DNA from: an uncultured Eggerthellaceae bacterium
GTDB taxonomy: Bacteria > Actinomycetota > Coriobacteriia > Coriobacteriales > Eggerthellaceae
Length of the DNA: 64,000 nt
Assembly: GCA_910588095.1 (NCBI GenBank)
Contig: CAJUQH010000002.1
Coordinates: 124,001-188,000, forward strand
Direction of reading: 5' to 3'
The notes under the pieces are model-generated. The model was given only the letters and a program-made list of their open reading frames with translations. It did no database searches and was not told where the DNA came from. A program made the position numbers and the translations under genes. Positions 41,862-53,508 of the stretch are shown piece by piece. Numbering within the stretch: position 1 is the first letter of the stretch; the number at the start of each line of letters is the position of its first letter.

Positions 41862-42259
41862 TCCAGAAGGTCGGGAGGATAGGCTTTCTCAAGGCTCGCC
41901 AGCAGCGTCTCGAACGCAGGAAGGTAAGCTTCGAGCACCTGCCCGACGAGCCGCTGCGCAAGCTCCGCATCGTAGACGTGCTCGGCCGCGTTCCGGTCGG
42001 CCAGCATATCGAGCCATAGTTCCTCGTCGATGAAGTCGTAAGCCGCATAGGCGGCCTTGATGATGCCGCGCGGCGAGCCAGTCGACGCTTCCGCCACGCC
42101 CTCGTACTCAAGGGCCTTCCGCAAGAGCTTCCACGACAGCTCGAACTGCATCGCGAACTTGTCGATGACCCCACTCAGCACGAACTCATTGCTCAGGTCC
42201 TGCTCGGGGGCGCGGCGCAGCACCTCAAGGTTGGCCTTGTAGTTCGCATACTTAGCCAT
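41852..42259 (-). CDS. HEPN-domain toxin-like protein, HI0074/HepT type
   Basis: A 135-residue all-helical protein of the HI0074 nucleotidyltransferase-partner/HEPN family. The catalytic motif R-x4-H-x-Y is present as R89, H94, Y96 (ADRNAAEHVY), the pattern of HepT RNase toxins whose tyrosine is AMPylated by the MNT partner. It overlaps the MNT gene by 8 bases and is translated after it. In known MntA-HepT (type VII) systems the pair acts as toxin-antitoxin or phage defence; that role is inferred. Its stop codon lies inside the tRNA-like remnant. Confidence 0.85.
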   Translation of the reverse strand: MAKYANYKANLEVLRRAPEQDLSNEFVLSGVIDKFAMQFELSWKLLRKALEYEGVAEASTGSPRGIIKAAYAAYDFIDEELWLDMLADRNAAEHVYDAELAQRLVGQVLEAYLPAFETLLASLEKAYPPDLLETF

Positions 42260-42539
42260 AGAGGCTCACTCCTTCTTCGCGTATCCTCTCCCGCAGCGCA
42301 GGGGCAATGTCATCAGCCAAGTCGATGAAATCGAAGGAGAGCAGCGTGGGGCATTCTTCTTCGAGCGCCGCCTCGAAATCGCGGATGTGACCGCCCGAAA
42401 AGGCCAAGTCGATGTCGCTCTTGTTCGAGAAGCTTCCCGTAGCACGCGAACCGAACAGCACGAGCTCGTCTATGCCATGGGTGCGAGCGGCATCCACGAT
42501 GAAGGAAACGACCTCGTCCCTCAGCCCGAAACGGCCCAT
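42252..42539 (-). CDS. MNT-domain nucleotidyltransferase antitoxin, MntA type
   Basis: A 95-residue minimal nucleotidyltransferase. The active-site pattern GSx10DxD is intact: G30-S31 (VLFGSRATG), D42 and D44 (KSDIDLAFSG), with a third acidic residue likely in LLSFDFIDL. ATG 42539 has GGGAAGGGAAG upstream; the frame is open up to the tRNA but that part is not protein-like. It lies directly after the tRNA-Asp terminator. It is expected to AMPylate and silence the HEPN partner. How it is transcribed is unclear: either read-through from the tRNA or an unseen promoter. Confidence 0.87.
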   Translation of the reverse strand: MGRFGLRDEVVSFIVDAARTHGIDELVLFGSRATGSFSNKSDIDLAFSGGHIRDFEAALEEECPTLLSFDFIDLADDIAPALRERIREEGVSLYG

Positions 42540-42570
42540 CGCAGCTTCCCTTCCCTGATGAAAAGAAAAA

Positions 42571-42594
42571 GCCGCCGCCCTTTCGGACGGCGGC
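42571..42594 (-). terminator. Terminator of tRNA-Asp
   Basis: On the minus strand GCCGCCGTCC-GAAA-GGGCGGCGGC (10 pairs, one G-U) followed by TTTTTC. It lies 13 bases after the tRNA CCA. The same hairpin, diverged, is present in repeats A and B. Confidence 0.85.
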
Positions 42595-42606
42595 CCTGAT
42601 GCCAAG

Positions 42607-42683
<77 letters not shown>

Positions 42684-42705
42684 GTGCTGTAAAAGCAGCT
42701 TGATT

Positions 42706-42733
42706 AGTATAGCAAAAGACTAATCCTGCGCAA
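42706..42733 (-). promoter_or_regulatory. Promoter of tRNA-Asp
   Basis: On the minus strand TTGCGC (42728-42733), 16 bases, TATACT (42706-42711), with TGC before the -10 (TGCTATACT). Transcription would start about 15 bases before the tRNA. Confidence 0.7.
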
Positions 42734-42752
42734 CCATGGGTTTGAAGTTTTT

Positions 42753-44666
42753 TCAGAGCGCGGCGTCGCGGATGACGTCGATGAACTTCTCGCGCTCCCA
42801 GCTGCCCAAATCGCCCTCGGCACGGTCGCGCACGCTCACCGAGCGCTCCTCCACTTCCTTGTCGCCCATGACCACCATGTAGGGGATCTTCTGCGCCTGG
42901 GCCTTGGCGATCTTCACCTTCATGGGCTCGTTCTGGTCGTACACCTCCACGCGGCCGCCCACGCCCTTGAGCTCGCCGGCGAACTCGGCGGCGGCCTCCT
43001 TGTGGCGGTCGGCGATGGGGATGACGACGGCCTGCACCGGCGCGAGCCACAGCGGCAGTGCACCGGCATAGTGCTCGATGAGGATGCCCAGGAAGCGCTC
43101 GATGGACCCGAAGATGGCCCGATGCAGCATCCAGGGGCGCTCCTCGGTGTTGTCCTCGGTGCGGTAGGTCAGATCGAAGCGCTCGGGCATGTTGAAATCC
43201 ACCTGCACGGTGGAGCACTGCCAGGTGCGTCCGATGGCGTCCTTCACCTTGATGTCGATCTTGGGCCCGTAGAACGCGCCGTCGCCCTCGTTGATGTCGT
43301 AGGCCAGGTCATGCCGCACGCATGCCTGCTTCAGGGCGTCGGTGGCGTACTCCCACATGTCATCGGTGCCGATGGACTTCTCGGGCCGCGTGGATATCTC
43401 GGCCTCGTAGGCGAACCCGAACGTGGTCATGATGTGGTCGACCAAATCGAGGATGGCCTCGACCTCGTCGATGACCTGGTCGCGCGTGCAGAACACGTGC
43501 GCGTCGTCCTGGGTGAAACCGCGGGCGCGCAGAAGCCCGTGCACCACGCCCGACATCTCGTGGCGGTACACCGTGCCGAACTCGAAGTAGCGCAGCGGCA
43601 GGTCGCGGTAGGAATGCAGCTCGTTCTTGTACAGCATCACATGCCCGGGGCAATTCATCGGCTTCACGCCGTACTCCGACAGGCGCGGGTCTTCCTCGGT
43701 GCCTTCGTTGATTTCGAAGAAGTACATGTTGTCCTTGTAGAAACCGTAATGGCCCGAGGTCTTCCACACGTCGGCGTTGTAGATGTGCGGGGTGATGACC
43801 TCCTCGTAGCCGCGCTCGTAGAGGTCGCGGCGCAGCCACTCCTGCAGCGTGCGGATGACGCGCGCGCCCTTGGGCAGGTACATGGGCAGGCCCACGCCGG
43901 CCATCTGGTCCATCATGTAGATGCCCAGCTCGCGCCCGAGCTTGCGGTGGTCGCGCTTCTCGGCCTCTTCGAGGTTGTGCAGATGCTCATCGAGGTCCTT
44001 CTTCTTGAAGAAGGCGGTGCCGTAGATGCGCTGCAGCATCTCGCGGTCGGAGTCGCCCTTCCAGTAGGCACCGGCCAGCTTCGTCAGCTTGAAGGCGGAA
44101 ACGGCACCGGTAGAGGGCAAATGCGGGCCGCGGCACAGGTCGGTGAACGACCCGATGGAGTACACGGTTATGCTCTCGCCCTCGGGCAGCTCGTCGATGA
44201 GCTCGAGCTTGAGCGGCTGGTCGGCGAACAGCTGGCGCGCCTCGTCGCGGGTGACCTCGCGGCGCTCGAATGGCAGGTCGTCCTTGACGATCTGCGCCAT
44301 GCGCTCCTCGACGGCCGGCAGGTCGTCGGGCGAGAGCGACGCGGGCAGCTTCACGTCGTAGTAGAAGCCGCCTTCGATGGCCGGCCCCACGCCGAACTCC
44401 ACGTTGCCGTACAGGTCGGTGAGCGCCGCCGCCATCACATGCGCCGCCGAATGGCGCAGCAGGTCGAGTCCTTCGGGCGACTTGGCGGTGACGATGGCCA
44501 CGGAATCGCCTTCGGCCACCGGGGCGGAAAGGTCGACGGGGTGGTCGTTCACGATGCCGCCGAGGGCGGCCTTGGCAAGGCCCGCGCCGATGGCCGCTGC
44601 CACATCGGCCACGGTGGCGCCTTCGGCGACCTCTTTGACGGAACCGTCGGGAAGAGTGATGTCCAT
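42753..44666 (-). CDS. thrS: Threonyl-tRNA synthetase
   Basis: A 637-residue class II synthetase with the full bacterial layout: N-terminal TGS domain (MDITLPDGSVKEVAEGATVADV), editing domain with HSAAH and GPAIEGGFYYD, catalytic core with motif 2 (YRHEMSGVVHGLLRARGFTQDDAHVF) and zinc ligands (NCPGH), motif 3 (HRAIFGSIERFLGILIEHYAG), and C-terminal anticodon-binding domain. ATG 44666 is preceded by AAAGGAAA; the frame is open 12 codons further. No T-box leader was recognised in the short 114-bp upstream gap. Confidence 0.97.
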   Translation of the reverse strand: MDITLPDGSVKEVAEGATVADVAAAIGAGLAKAALGGIVNDHPVDLSAPVAEGDSVAIVTAKSPEGLDLLRHSAAHVMAAALTDLYGNVEFGVGPAIEGGFYYDVKLPASLSPDDLPAVEERMAQIVKDDLPFERREVTRDEARQLFADQPLKLELIDELPEGESITVYSIGSFTDLCRGPHLPSTGAVSAFKLTKLAGAYWKGDSDREMLQRIYGTAFFKKKDLDEHLHNLEEAEKRDHRKLGRELGIYMMDQMAGVGLPMYLPKGARVIRTLQEWLRRDLYERGYEEVITPHIYNADVWKTSGHYGFYKDNMYFFEINEGTEEDPRLSEYGVKPMNCPGHVMLYKNELHSYRDLPLRYFEFGTVYRHEMSGVVHGLLRARGFTQDDAHVFCTRDQVIDEVEAILDLVDHIMTTFGFAYEAEISTRPEKSIGTDDMWEYATDALKQACVRHDLAYDINEGDGAFYGPKIDIKVKDAIGRTWQCSTVQVDFNMPERFDLTYRTEDNTEERPWMLHRAIFGSIERFLGILIEHYAGALPLWLAPVQAVVIPIADRHKEAAAEFAGELKGVGGRVEVYDQNEPMKVKIAKAQAQKIPYMVVMGDKEVEERSVSVRDRAEGDLGSWEREKFIDVIRDAAL

Positions 44667-44780
44667 TGCATTTCCTTTCTTTGCCGGGTGCACACAAAGC
44701 ACCTGCCCGGTTCTAGCAATACAGGTTATGAGATGCCACCCGCCCGAGCGGCCTGCGGCGAAAGCCCGCCTTCGTGCGCC

Positions 44781-45398
44781 TTAGGAGCGGCTCGCGCGCT
44801 CCTCGGTGCTGCGGCTGCTCGAACGCGGCATGGCGGTAGTGGCGCCGCCGCGGGAAGCCGAAGCCGACCCGCTGCGCGCCGACGAGCTGGAGGCCGAGCG
44901 CTGGGTACTCTGCGAGGCACGCGCCCCGCGAGAGCCGCCCGACGCCTTCGAACGCTGCTGGCGGCCGCCGCCGCTCACGGGCGTGGCGCAGAAAGGGCAC
45001 ACGGTCCACATGGGCTCGAGCGCCTTCTTGCAGCGAGCGCACATGTTCTTCAGCTGGGTGTGGCAGTTGGGGCACAGCACGTAGTCGGCCTCGACGGGGT
45101 AGCCGCACGTGGCGCACTCGCCGTAGTGCATGAGCTGGCGTTTCTTCAGCTCCACCTCGAGGTTCTGCTCGTCGCGGTCGATCTTCATCATGGGCGGCCG
45201 CAGCATGCAGTAGGCGATGATGCCCAGGATGGGAACCAGGGCCACGATGCCCCACACCCACCATGTGACGCCGCGCATATACGCGTCGCGCACCACCCAC
45301 ACGATAGAGAGCACGTACAGCACCACCAGCAGCACGACGACGCCGGTCAGCGCCATCTGCATCTCCGGCGACCACAGTTGCGAGAGCAATTCGCCCAT
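44781..45398 (-). CDS. Membrane protein with double zinc ribbon
   Basis: A 205-residue protein: two membrane helices (about 15-37 and 46-66), then a cytoplasmic part with paired zinc-binding cysteines CATCGYPVEADYVLCPNC (about 95-112) and CARCKKALEPMWTVCPFC (about 119-136), a double zinc ribbon. The last ~65 residues are a Ser/Arg/Ala-rich disordered tail. The first helix is preceded by a short external end, and the second segment resembles PLDc_N-type membrane anchors (WWVWGIVALVPILGIIAYCML). No function is known. It lies 47 bases after valS. Confidence 0.8.
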   Translation of the reverse strand: MGELLSQLWSPEMQMALTGVVVLLVVLYVLSIVWVVRDAYMRGVTWWVWGIVALVPILGIIAYCMLRPPMMKIDRDEQNLEVELKKRQLMHYGECATCGYPVEADYVLCPNCHTQLKNMCARCKKALEPMWTVCPFCATPVSGGGRQQRSKASGGSRGARASQSTQRSASSSSARSGSASASRGGATTAMPRSSSRSTEERASRS

Positions 45399-45445
45399 TA
45401 TCAGCCCTTCCCTACCCCTTCATCTCGTTGAAGCGAGCCTTTATC

Positions 45446-48109
<2,664 letters not shown>

Positions 48110-48152
48110 CGTGCGGCCTCCTTTTCCCTCTGCCCCTCGCAAGCCGCTGCGC

Positions 48153-49559
48153 TTACGCGGCCTTCATCGTTTCTATCCGCGGCTTCGTAGCGCCCTCGAT
48201 GTCAGACGCGCGCACCGTCACCGCGCTGCGCCCCTCGTGCTCGGGCAGCTCGAACATCACGTCCATGAGCACGCGCTCGCAGATGCTGCGCAGGCCGCGG
48301 GCGCCGGTGCCGTGCTCCACCGCCTCGTGGGCGATGGCCTTCAGCGCGTCGTCGGTGAAGCTGAGCTCGCAGTCCTCGAACGCGAACATGCGCGTGTACT
48401 GCTTCACCAGGGCGTTCTTCGGCTCCACCAGGATGCGCACCAGGTCTTCCTCGTTCAGCTCGTCCAGCGATGTGATGACCGGTATGCGCCCCACGAACTC
48501 GGGGATCATGCCGTACTTGTACAGGTCTTCCGGCAGCACCTGGGCCAGCAGCTCGGCCTCGGCCTCCTTCTGCGACTCGGGCAGCTCCGACATGAAGCCC
48601 AGGCTGCTCTTGCCCACGCGCTGCGCGATGATGTCGGAAAGCCCCACGAACGCCCCACCCAGTATGAACAGGATGTTGTCGGTATTGATGGGGATGAGCT
48701 CCTGCTGGGGGTGCTTGCGCCCGCCTTGGGGCGGCACGCTGGCCTCGCAGCCCTCCACTATCTTCAGCAGCGCCTGCTGCACGCCCTCGCCCGACACGTC
48801 GCGCGTGATGGACAGATTCTCGGCCTTGCGGGCTATCTTGTCTATCTCGTCGATGTAGATGATGCCTATCTGGGCGCGGTCCACGTCCATGTCGGCAGCG
48901 GTGATGAGCTTGAGCAGGATGTTCTCCACGTCCTCGCCCACGTAGCCCGCCTCGGTGAGCGTGGTGGCATCGGCGATGGCGAAGGGCACCTGCAGCGTGC
49001 GGGCCAGGGTCTGGGCCAGCAATGTCTTGCCCGAGCCCGTGGGGCCGATGAGCATGATGTTGCTCTTGGCCAGCTCCACGTCGCCCTCGTCGGCCTCGGC
49101 GCCCAGCGATATGCGCTTGTAGTGGTTGTACACCGCCACCGCCAAGGCGCGCTTAGCCTCGTCTTGGCCCACCACGTGCTCGCTCAAGCGGTCGCACAGC
49201 TCGCGGGGGGTGGGCAGGTTGGCCAGCACCTCGGCCGGGTCGGGCGCCTTGCCGGTGCGCACCGGCATGCGCGGAGCCTCCTCTTCCGGCTCGTCGTCCT
49301 CGGCAGGGACGCCCTGCATCTGGGCCAGCAGCGCGTTGAGCGCCTGAGCCTCGGCGGTCACCTGCTCGGGCGTCATGTGGGTCATGGCGGCCATGGTGGC
49401 GCTGTGGCTCATGGCATCGGCGCAGTAGGCTATGCATTCGTCGCAGATGGAGGTGCCGTCCGGCGCCTGTATCATCGTGCTCACCTCATGCGGGCCCTTG
49501 CCGCAGAAGGCGCAGCGGGCGCCACCGGGGCCCTGCTCGTTGTGGTTGTGGTTCGCCAT
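48153..49559 (-). CDS. clpX: ATP-dependent Clp protease ATP-binding subunit ClpX
   Basis: A 468-residue AAA+ unfoldase. The N-terminal zinc-binding domain has C16, C19, C39, C42 (RCAFCG ... SICDEC). It is longer than the ~420 residues usual in E. coli because of a ~45-residue acidic/Gln-rich linker (about 55-105) after the zinc domain. Walker A GPTGSGKT is at 172-179, with Walker B IIYIDEIDKI, sensor motifs and pore loop GYVGEDVE. The ClpP-docking loop reads LGF instead of the common IGF. It follows clpP in the classical tig-clpP-clpX order. Confidence 0.96.
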   Translation of the reverse strand: MANHNHNEQGPGGARCAFCGKGPHEVSTMIQAPDGTSICDECIAYCADAMSHSATMAAMTHMTPEQVTAEAQALNALLAQMQGVPAEDDEPEEEAPRMPVRTGKAPDPAEVLANLPTPRELCDRLSEHVVGQDEAKRALAVAVYNHYKRISLGAEADEGDVELAKSNIMLIGPTGSGKTLLAQTLARTLQVPFAIADATTLTEAGYVGEDVENILLKLITAADMDVDRAQIGIIYIDEIDKIARKAENLSITRDVSGEGVQQALLKIVEGCEASVPPQGGRKHPQQELIPINTDNILFILGGAFVGLSDIIAQRVGKSSLGFMSELPESQKEAEAELLAQVLPEDLYKYGMIPEFVGRIPVITSLDELNEEDLVRILVEPKNALVKQYTRMFAFEDCELSFTDDALKAIAHEAVEHGTGARGLRSICERVLMDVMFELPEHEGRSAVTVRASDIEGATKPRIETMKAA

Positions 49560-49693
49560 AGGTCGGCTTCCTGCCTTGTCGTCGTGGCGACTGCCCGTGC
49601 GGGGCCGCCGGTGCCTTAACGCAAGCGGCGCGCTGCACAGGTTCCCCCATGCAGCGCCGCCTGCTCCGAGCCGTGTGAGGTGGCCCGCTTGCC

Positions 49694-50347
49694 CTATTCC
49701 TTGGCCTCGGCCGAGCCGTGGTGGTGGATTATCTCGTCCACCAGGCCGTAGTCCTTCGCCTCTTCGGCGGTCATGTAGTTGTCGCGCTCAGTGTCCAGCT
49801 GGATGGTCTCGATGGACTGGCCCGTGTTCTCGGCCAGTATCTTGTTCAGGCGCTTGCGGGTCTTCAGCATGAAGTCGGCCACGATGGCTATCTCGGTCTG
49901 CTGGCCCTGCGCGCCGCCGAGCGGCTGATGGATGAGCACCATGGAGTTGGGCAGGCAGAAGCGCTTGCCCTTGGCGCCGCTGGACAGCAGCACCGCCGCC
50001 ATCGAGGCGCACTCGCCGATGCACACCGTGGACACGTCGCACTTCACGAAGTTCATAGCGTCCAAGATGCCCAGGCCCGCCGTCACCGACCCGCCAGGCG
50101 AGTTGATGTACAAGCTGATGTCCTTCTCGGGGTCGGCGCTTTCCAGGTGCAGCAGCTGGGCCACCACGGAATTGGCCACGTGGTCGTCGATCTGCTCGCC
50201 CAGGAACACGATGCGGTCGTTCAGCAACCGCGAGTAGATGTCGTAGCTGCGCTCGCCGCGGGGGCTCTGCTCGATGACGTAGGGGATGAGCGCGGCCGAT
50301 GGCCGGGCTATCTGCGGTCTCTCGATGCTCGTGCTGGTGATGTTCAT
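49694..50347 (-). CDS. clpP: ATP-dependent Clp protease proteolytic subunit
   Basis: A 217-residue serine protease subunit with catalytic Ser115 (GECASMAAVL), His140 (LIHQPLGGAQGQ) and an Asp near 189 (TERDNYMTAEEA). The N-terminus (about 1-33) is longer than in E. coli and may be a propeptide. ATG 50347 has GCGAGG upstream. It lies between tig and clpX; the 134-base gap to clpX contains an imperfect GC-rich hairpin (GGCGCGCTGCA/TGCAGCGCCGCC, about 49629-49663). Confidence 0.96.
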   Translation of the reverse strand: MNITSTSIERPQIARPSAALIPYVIEQSPRGERSYDIYSRLLNDRIVFLGEQIDDHVANSVVAQLLHLESADPEKDISLYINSPGGSVTAGLGILDAMNFVKCDVSTVCIGECASMAAVLLSSGAKGKRFCLPNSMVLIHQPLGGAQGQQTEIAIVADFMLKTRKRLNKILAENTGQSIETIQLDTERDNYMTAEEAKDYGLVDEIIHHHGSAEAKE

Positions 50348-50476
50348 ATATGCCTCGCTTTCGTCAGAAAGTCATTACCCTTGCTCGAGGGGCGCGGCAT
50401 AGAAGGTGCGGCGCCCTCGCCATGCCTGGCCCGCGCAGGGCCGAGCGCAGCGAAGGCGCCCATGGCGGCAGGAAGG

Positions 50477-51847
50477 CTACTCGGCCTTCGCGCCCTTCTT
50501 CGCGTCCTTCTTGGCCTTGTCCTTGGCGCGCTTGGCGAAGTCCACCTCGGTCACCTTGGCCTTGGCCATGGCGTCGTCGAGGGCCTTGGCGCGCAGGATG
50601 CCCTCGCGGATGAGGTACAGGCGGCCCTGGTCGCGCCATTCCTTCTCCACCTTGGCCGGGTCGTCCAGGCCTGCCTTTGCGAACTCCTCGGACACGTCGG
50701 CGTCGGTGGCCTCGATGCCCTCGTGGCGCGCCCAGGCGTCCAGGGCCAGCTGCTGCTTGATGTTGTCAGCGGCCTGCAGCTTCACGTCTTCCTTGAACTG
50801 GTCGGCGCTGATGCCCTGCTGCATGAGGTAGTTGTCGAAGCTCACGCCCTGGCGCTGCAGCTGCCCGAAGAAGTCCTGGAGCAGGTGCGCTTCCTCGTCC
50901 TCGGCCATGGCGGCGGGCACTTCGGCGTCCAGGCGGTCGACCAGGCCGGCGGCCACCAGGTTCTCCTTCATGCGCGGGATGAGGTCGTCCTTCTGCGCGC
51001 TCACGCTCTCAGCCACGTTCTTGCGCAGGTCGGCCATGTCCTCGAAGCCCATGGTGTCCTTGGCCCACGCATCGTCGGCGGCGGGCACCACCTTCTTCTT
51101 CACGCTGTTCATGGTCACGGTGAACGTCACCTTCTGGCCGGCGTTGCCCGCCAGGTACACGGCGGTGTCGTCCTCGGGCACGTCCAGGGTGAACGTCTTG
51201 GTGTCACCCTTCTTCATGCCCAGGATCTCGTCGTCGAACGCCTTGGAGAACAGCGGCGTGCCGGGCTCGTACAGGCGCGACTCGGTGCAGATGAACTCGA
51301 TGGGGGCGCCCTTCTCGTCGGTCGCCTCCATGGCCAGGTCGGCCTGGTTCTCGGCCTTCATCTTGGTGGCCGCCGAAGCGTCCTCGAAGGTGGCGTAGTG
51401 CTGCTGCAGCGCCTCTATCTGGGCGTCTATCTCCTCTTCGGTGGCGCCGGCTATGGGCAGCTCAACCTCCACGGGCTCGTAGGACGAAAGCTCGTAGGTG
51501 GGGCGAACGTCCACCTCGAAGGTGAACGTGAACGGCTTGCCGGGCTCGACCAGCGCGCCATCGTCCTCGAGCTGGGGCTGGCCCACAGGGAACAGGCGCT
51601 CGGCCTCGACCACCTGCGGGTAGGCGCTGTTCACCAGCTCGTCGGTGACCACGGCCAGCACGGCCTCGGCACCCAGGGCGTTGTCGATGACGGGCCGCGG
51701 GGCCTTGCCCTTGCGGAAGCCCGGGAAGTTGTACTTGCGGGCGAAGTCCTTATAGGTCTGGCTTATCTTGGCATCGACGGCCTTCTCGTCAACGGTGACG
51801 ACGGCCTTGACCTTATCGCCTTCCAGGGCCTCAACTTGAGTTTTCAC
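50477..51847 (-). CDS. tig: Trigger factor
   Basis: A 456-residue ribosome-bound chaperone with the ribosome-binding loop (YNFPGFRKGKAPRPVI near residue 40), a PPIase/FKBP domain (about 160-245) and a helical C-terminal domain. The tail is Lys/Ala-rich (AKRAKDKAKKDAKKGAKAE). GTG 51847 is chosen: AAGGA lies 8 bases upstream, and the protein then starts (M)KTQVEALEGDKVKAVV as in other trigger factors. The frame is open to 51952, and an ATG three codons upstream is also possible. First gene of the tig-clpP-clpX-valS-zinc ribbon series. Confidence 0.95.
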   Translation of the reverse strand: MKTQVEALEGDKVKAVVTVDEKAVDAKISQTYKDFARKYNFPGFRKGKAPRPVIDNALGAEAVLAVVTDELVNSAYPQVVEAERLFPVGQPQLEDDGALVEPGKPFTFTFEVDVRPTYELSSYEPVEVELPIAGATEEEIDAQIEALQQHYATFEDASAATKMKAENQADLAMEATDEKGAPIEFICTESRLYEPGTPLFSKAFDDEILGMKKGDTKTFTLDVPEDDTAVYLAGNAGQKVTFTVTMNSVKKKVVPAADDAWAKDTMGFEDMADLRKNVAESVSAQKDDLIPRMKENLVAAGLVDRLDAEVPAAMAEDEEAHLLQDFFGQLQRQGVSFDNYLMQQGISADQFKEDVKLQAADNIKQQLALDAWARHEGIEATDADVSEEFAKAGLDDPAKVEKEWRDQGRLYLIREGILRAKALDDAMAKAKVTEVDFAKRAKDKAKKDAKKGAKAE

Positions 51848-51993
51848 GTGCCTCATCCTTAAATGTCGAATCTTGGAGCGTATCGGGCGCGCCCCGTTAG
51901 CACTTGAGCGCACCGACTGCTTATTATCGCATAGAAATACGGGCATTGCCACCTATTCGAGGGGCGCCCTCCACCGTTCCTGCGTACTTTTTC

Positions 51994-52002
51994 TGCTATG
52001 AT
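51994..52002 (+). promoter_or_regulatory. Extended -10 promoter for tRNA-Leu
   Basis: TGCTATGAT lies 50 bases before the tRNA; no clear -35. The interval 51848-52051 is the divergent control region of tig and tRNA-Leu/sstT. Confidence 0.5.
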
Positions 52003-52051
52003 GCGGAACCGTGGGCAACGGCCCGGCACGGGCCGGACCGGCGTTCGATGT

Positions 52052-52137
52052 GCGGGCGTGGCGGAATTGGCAGACGCGCCAGATTTAGGTTCTGGTGGGC
52101 AACCCCCGTGAAGGTTCAAGTCCTTTCGCCCGCACCA
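52052..52137 (+). tRNA. tRNA-Leu (anticodon TAG)
   Basis: A class II tRNA of 86 bases: acceptor GCGGGCG/CGCCCGC, D-arm with GGCAGAC, anticodon stem CCAGA/TCTGG with loop TTTAGGT (anticodon TAG, codon CTA), a long variable arm (GGGCAACCCCCG), T-arm with TTCAAGT, discriminator A and encoded CCA. sstT starts 33 bases downstream with no terminator between them. Confidence 0.95.
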
Positions 52138-52170
52138 CTTATATATGTAAGGAAGGGAAAGAGTCCGCAT

Positions 52171-53478
52171 ATGACAGTGAAAGATGTTCTGAAGAAGTAC
52201 AACGAGGTCAGCCTCATCAAGCGCATCCTGGTGGGCCTGGTCATCGGCGTCATCCTGGCGCTGCTGCTGCCCGTCGAGTCGGGCAACGCCGTGGCTGACG
52301 GTTTCAGCCAGTTCTTCATCCTGCTGGGCGAGCTGTTCGTAGGCGCCCTGAAGGCCGTGGCACCGGTGCTGGTGTTCTTCCTGGTCATCAGCGCGCTGTG
52401 CAACGCCAAGGCCGCCGGTTCCATGAAGATGGTCATCCTGCTGTACGTCATAAGCACGCTGGTGGCCGCCATCGTGGCCGTTGTCGCCAGCTACATCTTC
52501 CCCACCGAGCTCACGCTGGTCATGGACCCCGATATCGAGCAGTCCTCGCCTTCTGACGTGGGCGTGGTGCTCACCACCCTGCTTAAGAACATCACCGCCA
52601 ACCCGGTGGGCGCCCTGTTCGATGCCAACTACATCGGCATTCTGGCGTGGGCCGTGGTGCTGGGCATCGCCCTGCGCTCGGCGCAGCAGAACACCAAGGA
52701 CCTGTTCACCGCCGTATCCGACGCCGTGTCGAAGGTGGTGCGCTGGGTCATCGCGCTGGCGCCCTTCGGCATCCTGGGCCTGGTGTACAACTCCGTGGCC
52801 ACCTCTGGCATGGAGATATTCGTGGAGTACGGCCGCATCATCTTGGTGCTGGTGTGCTGCATGGCGTTCATCGCGCTGGTCACCAACCCGCTCATCGTGT
52901 TCATCGCCACGCGGAAGAACCCCTACCCGCTCGTGCTGCGCTGCCTGAAGGACTCCGGCCTGACCGCGTTCTTCACGCGCTCGTCGGCGGCGAACATCCC
53001 CGTGAACATGGAGCTGTGCCGCAAGCTGGGCCTCGACAAGGACAACTACTCGGTCAGCATCCCGCTGGGCGCCACCATCAACATGGCCGGCGCTGCGGTG
53101 ACCATCACCGTCATGACCATGGCTGCCGCCCAGACCGTCGGCATCTCGGTCGACCCCGTCACCGCCGTCATCCTTTCGGTGCTGGCCGCCGTGAGCGCTT
53201 GCGGCGCCTCCGGCGTGGCGGGCGGCTCGCTGCTGCTCATCCCGCTGTGCTGCTCACTGTTCGGCATCAGCAACGACATAGCCATGCAGGTCGTGGCCAT
53301 CGGCTTCATCATCGGCGTGATCCAGGACTCCTGCGAGACGGGGCTGAACTCCTCGTCTGACGTGGTGTTCACCGCCACCGCCGAGTACCGTGCCATGATA
53401 AAGGCCGGCAAGGACGTCAACATGGGCCGCGACGTGGCCGAAGGCTCCAAGGAGTTCGTCTACGACGAGGTGGCGTAA
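52171..53478 (+). CDS. sstT: Sodium:serine/threonine symporter SstT
   Basis: A 435-residue secondary transporter of the DAACS family with about 8 membrane segments and two re-entrant loops. Matching stretches are FTRSSAANIPVNMELCRKLGLD (serine-rich hairpin), SIPLGATINMAGAAVTITVM (sodium/substrate motif), ACGASGVAGGSLLLIPLCC and QDSCETGLNSSSDVVFTA. These are characteristic of SstT and not of glutamate carriers. ATG 52171 has GGGAAAGAG upstream. It lies just after tRNA-Leu and may be transcribed from the same promoter. A terminator follows. Confidence 0.94.
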   Translation: MTVKDVLKKYNEVSLIKRILVGLVIGVILALLLPVESGNAVADGFSQFFILLGELFVGALKAVAPVLVFFLVISALCNAKAAGSMKMVILLYVISTLVAAIVAVVASYIFPTELTLVMDPDIEQSSPSDVGVVLTTLLKNITANPVGALFDANYIGILAWAVVLGIALRSAQQNTKDLFTAVSDAVSKVVRWVIALAPFGILGLVYNSVATSGMEIFVEYGRIILVLVCCMAFIALVTNPLIVFIATRKNPYPLVLRCLKDSGLTAFFTRSSAANIPVNMELCRKLGLDKDNYSVSIPLGATINMAGAAVTITVMTMAAAQTVGISVDPVTAVILSVLAAVSACGASGVAGGSLLLIPLCCSLFGISNDIAMQVVAIGFIIGVIQDSCETGLNSSSDVVFTATAEYRAMIKAGKDVNMGRDVAEGSKEFVYDEVA

Positions 53479-53508
53479 CCACGCGCTCCTGACGCAATAG
53501 AGCATGGG

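Noticed and set aside
41464..42174. A 236-codon minus-strand frame across repeat B and the HEPN gene
   Set aside because: It crosses the MNT remnant and the tRNA-like sequence and is out of frame with the HEPN gene; Arg/Ser-rich with no domain.
44667..44780. T-box leader upstream of thrS
   Set aside because: The gap is only 114 bases, with no T-box sequence or specifier stem that could be recognised. The same holds for valS.
43002..45431. An 809-codon open frame opposite thrS and the zinc-ribbon gene
   Set aside because: Composition of an antisense shadow; thrS is certain on the other strand.
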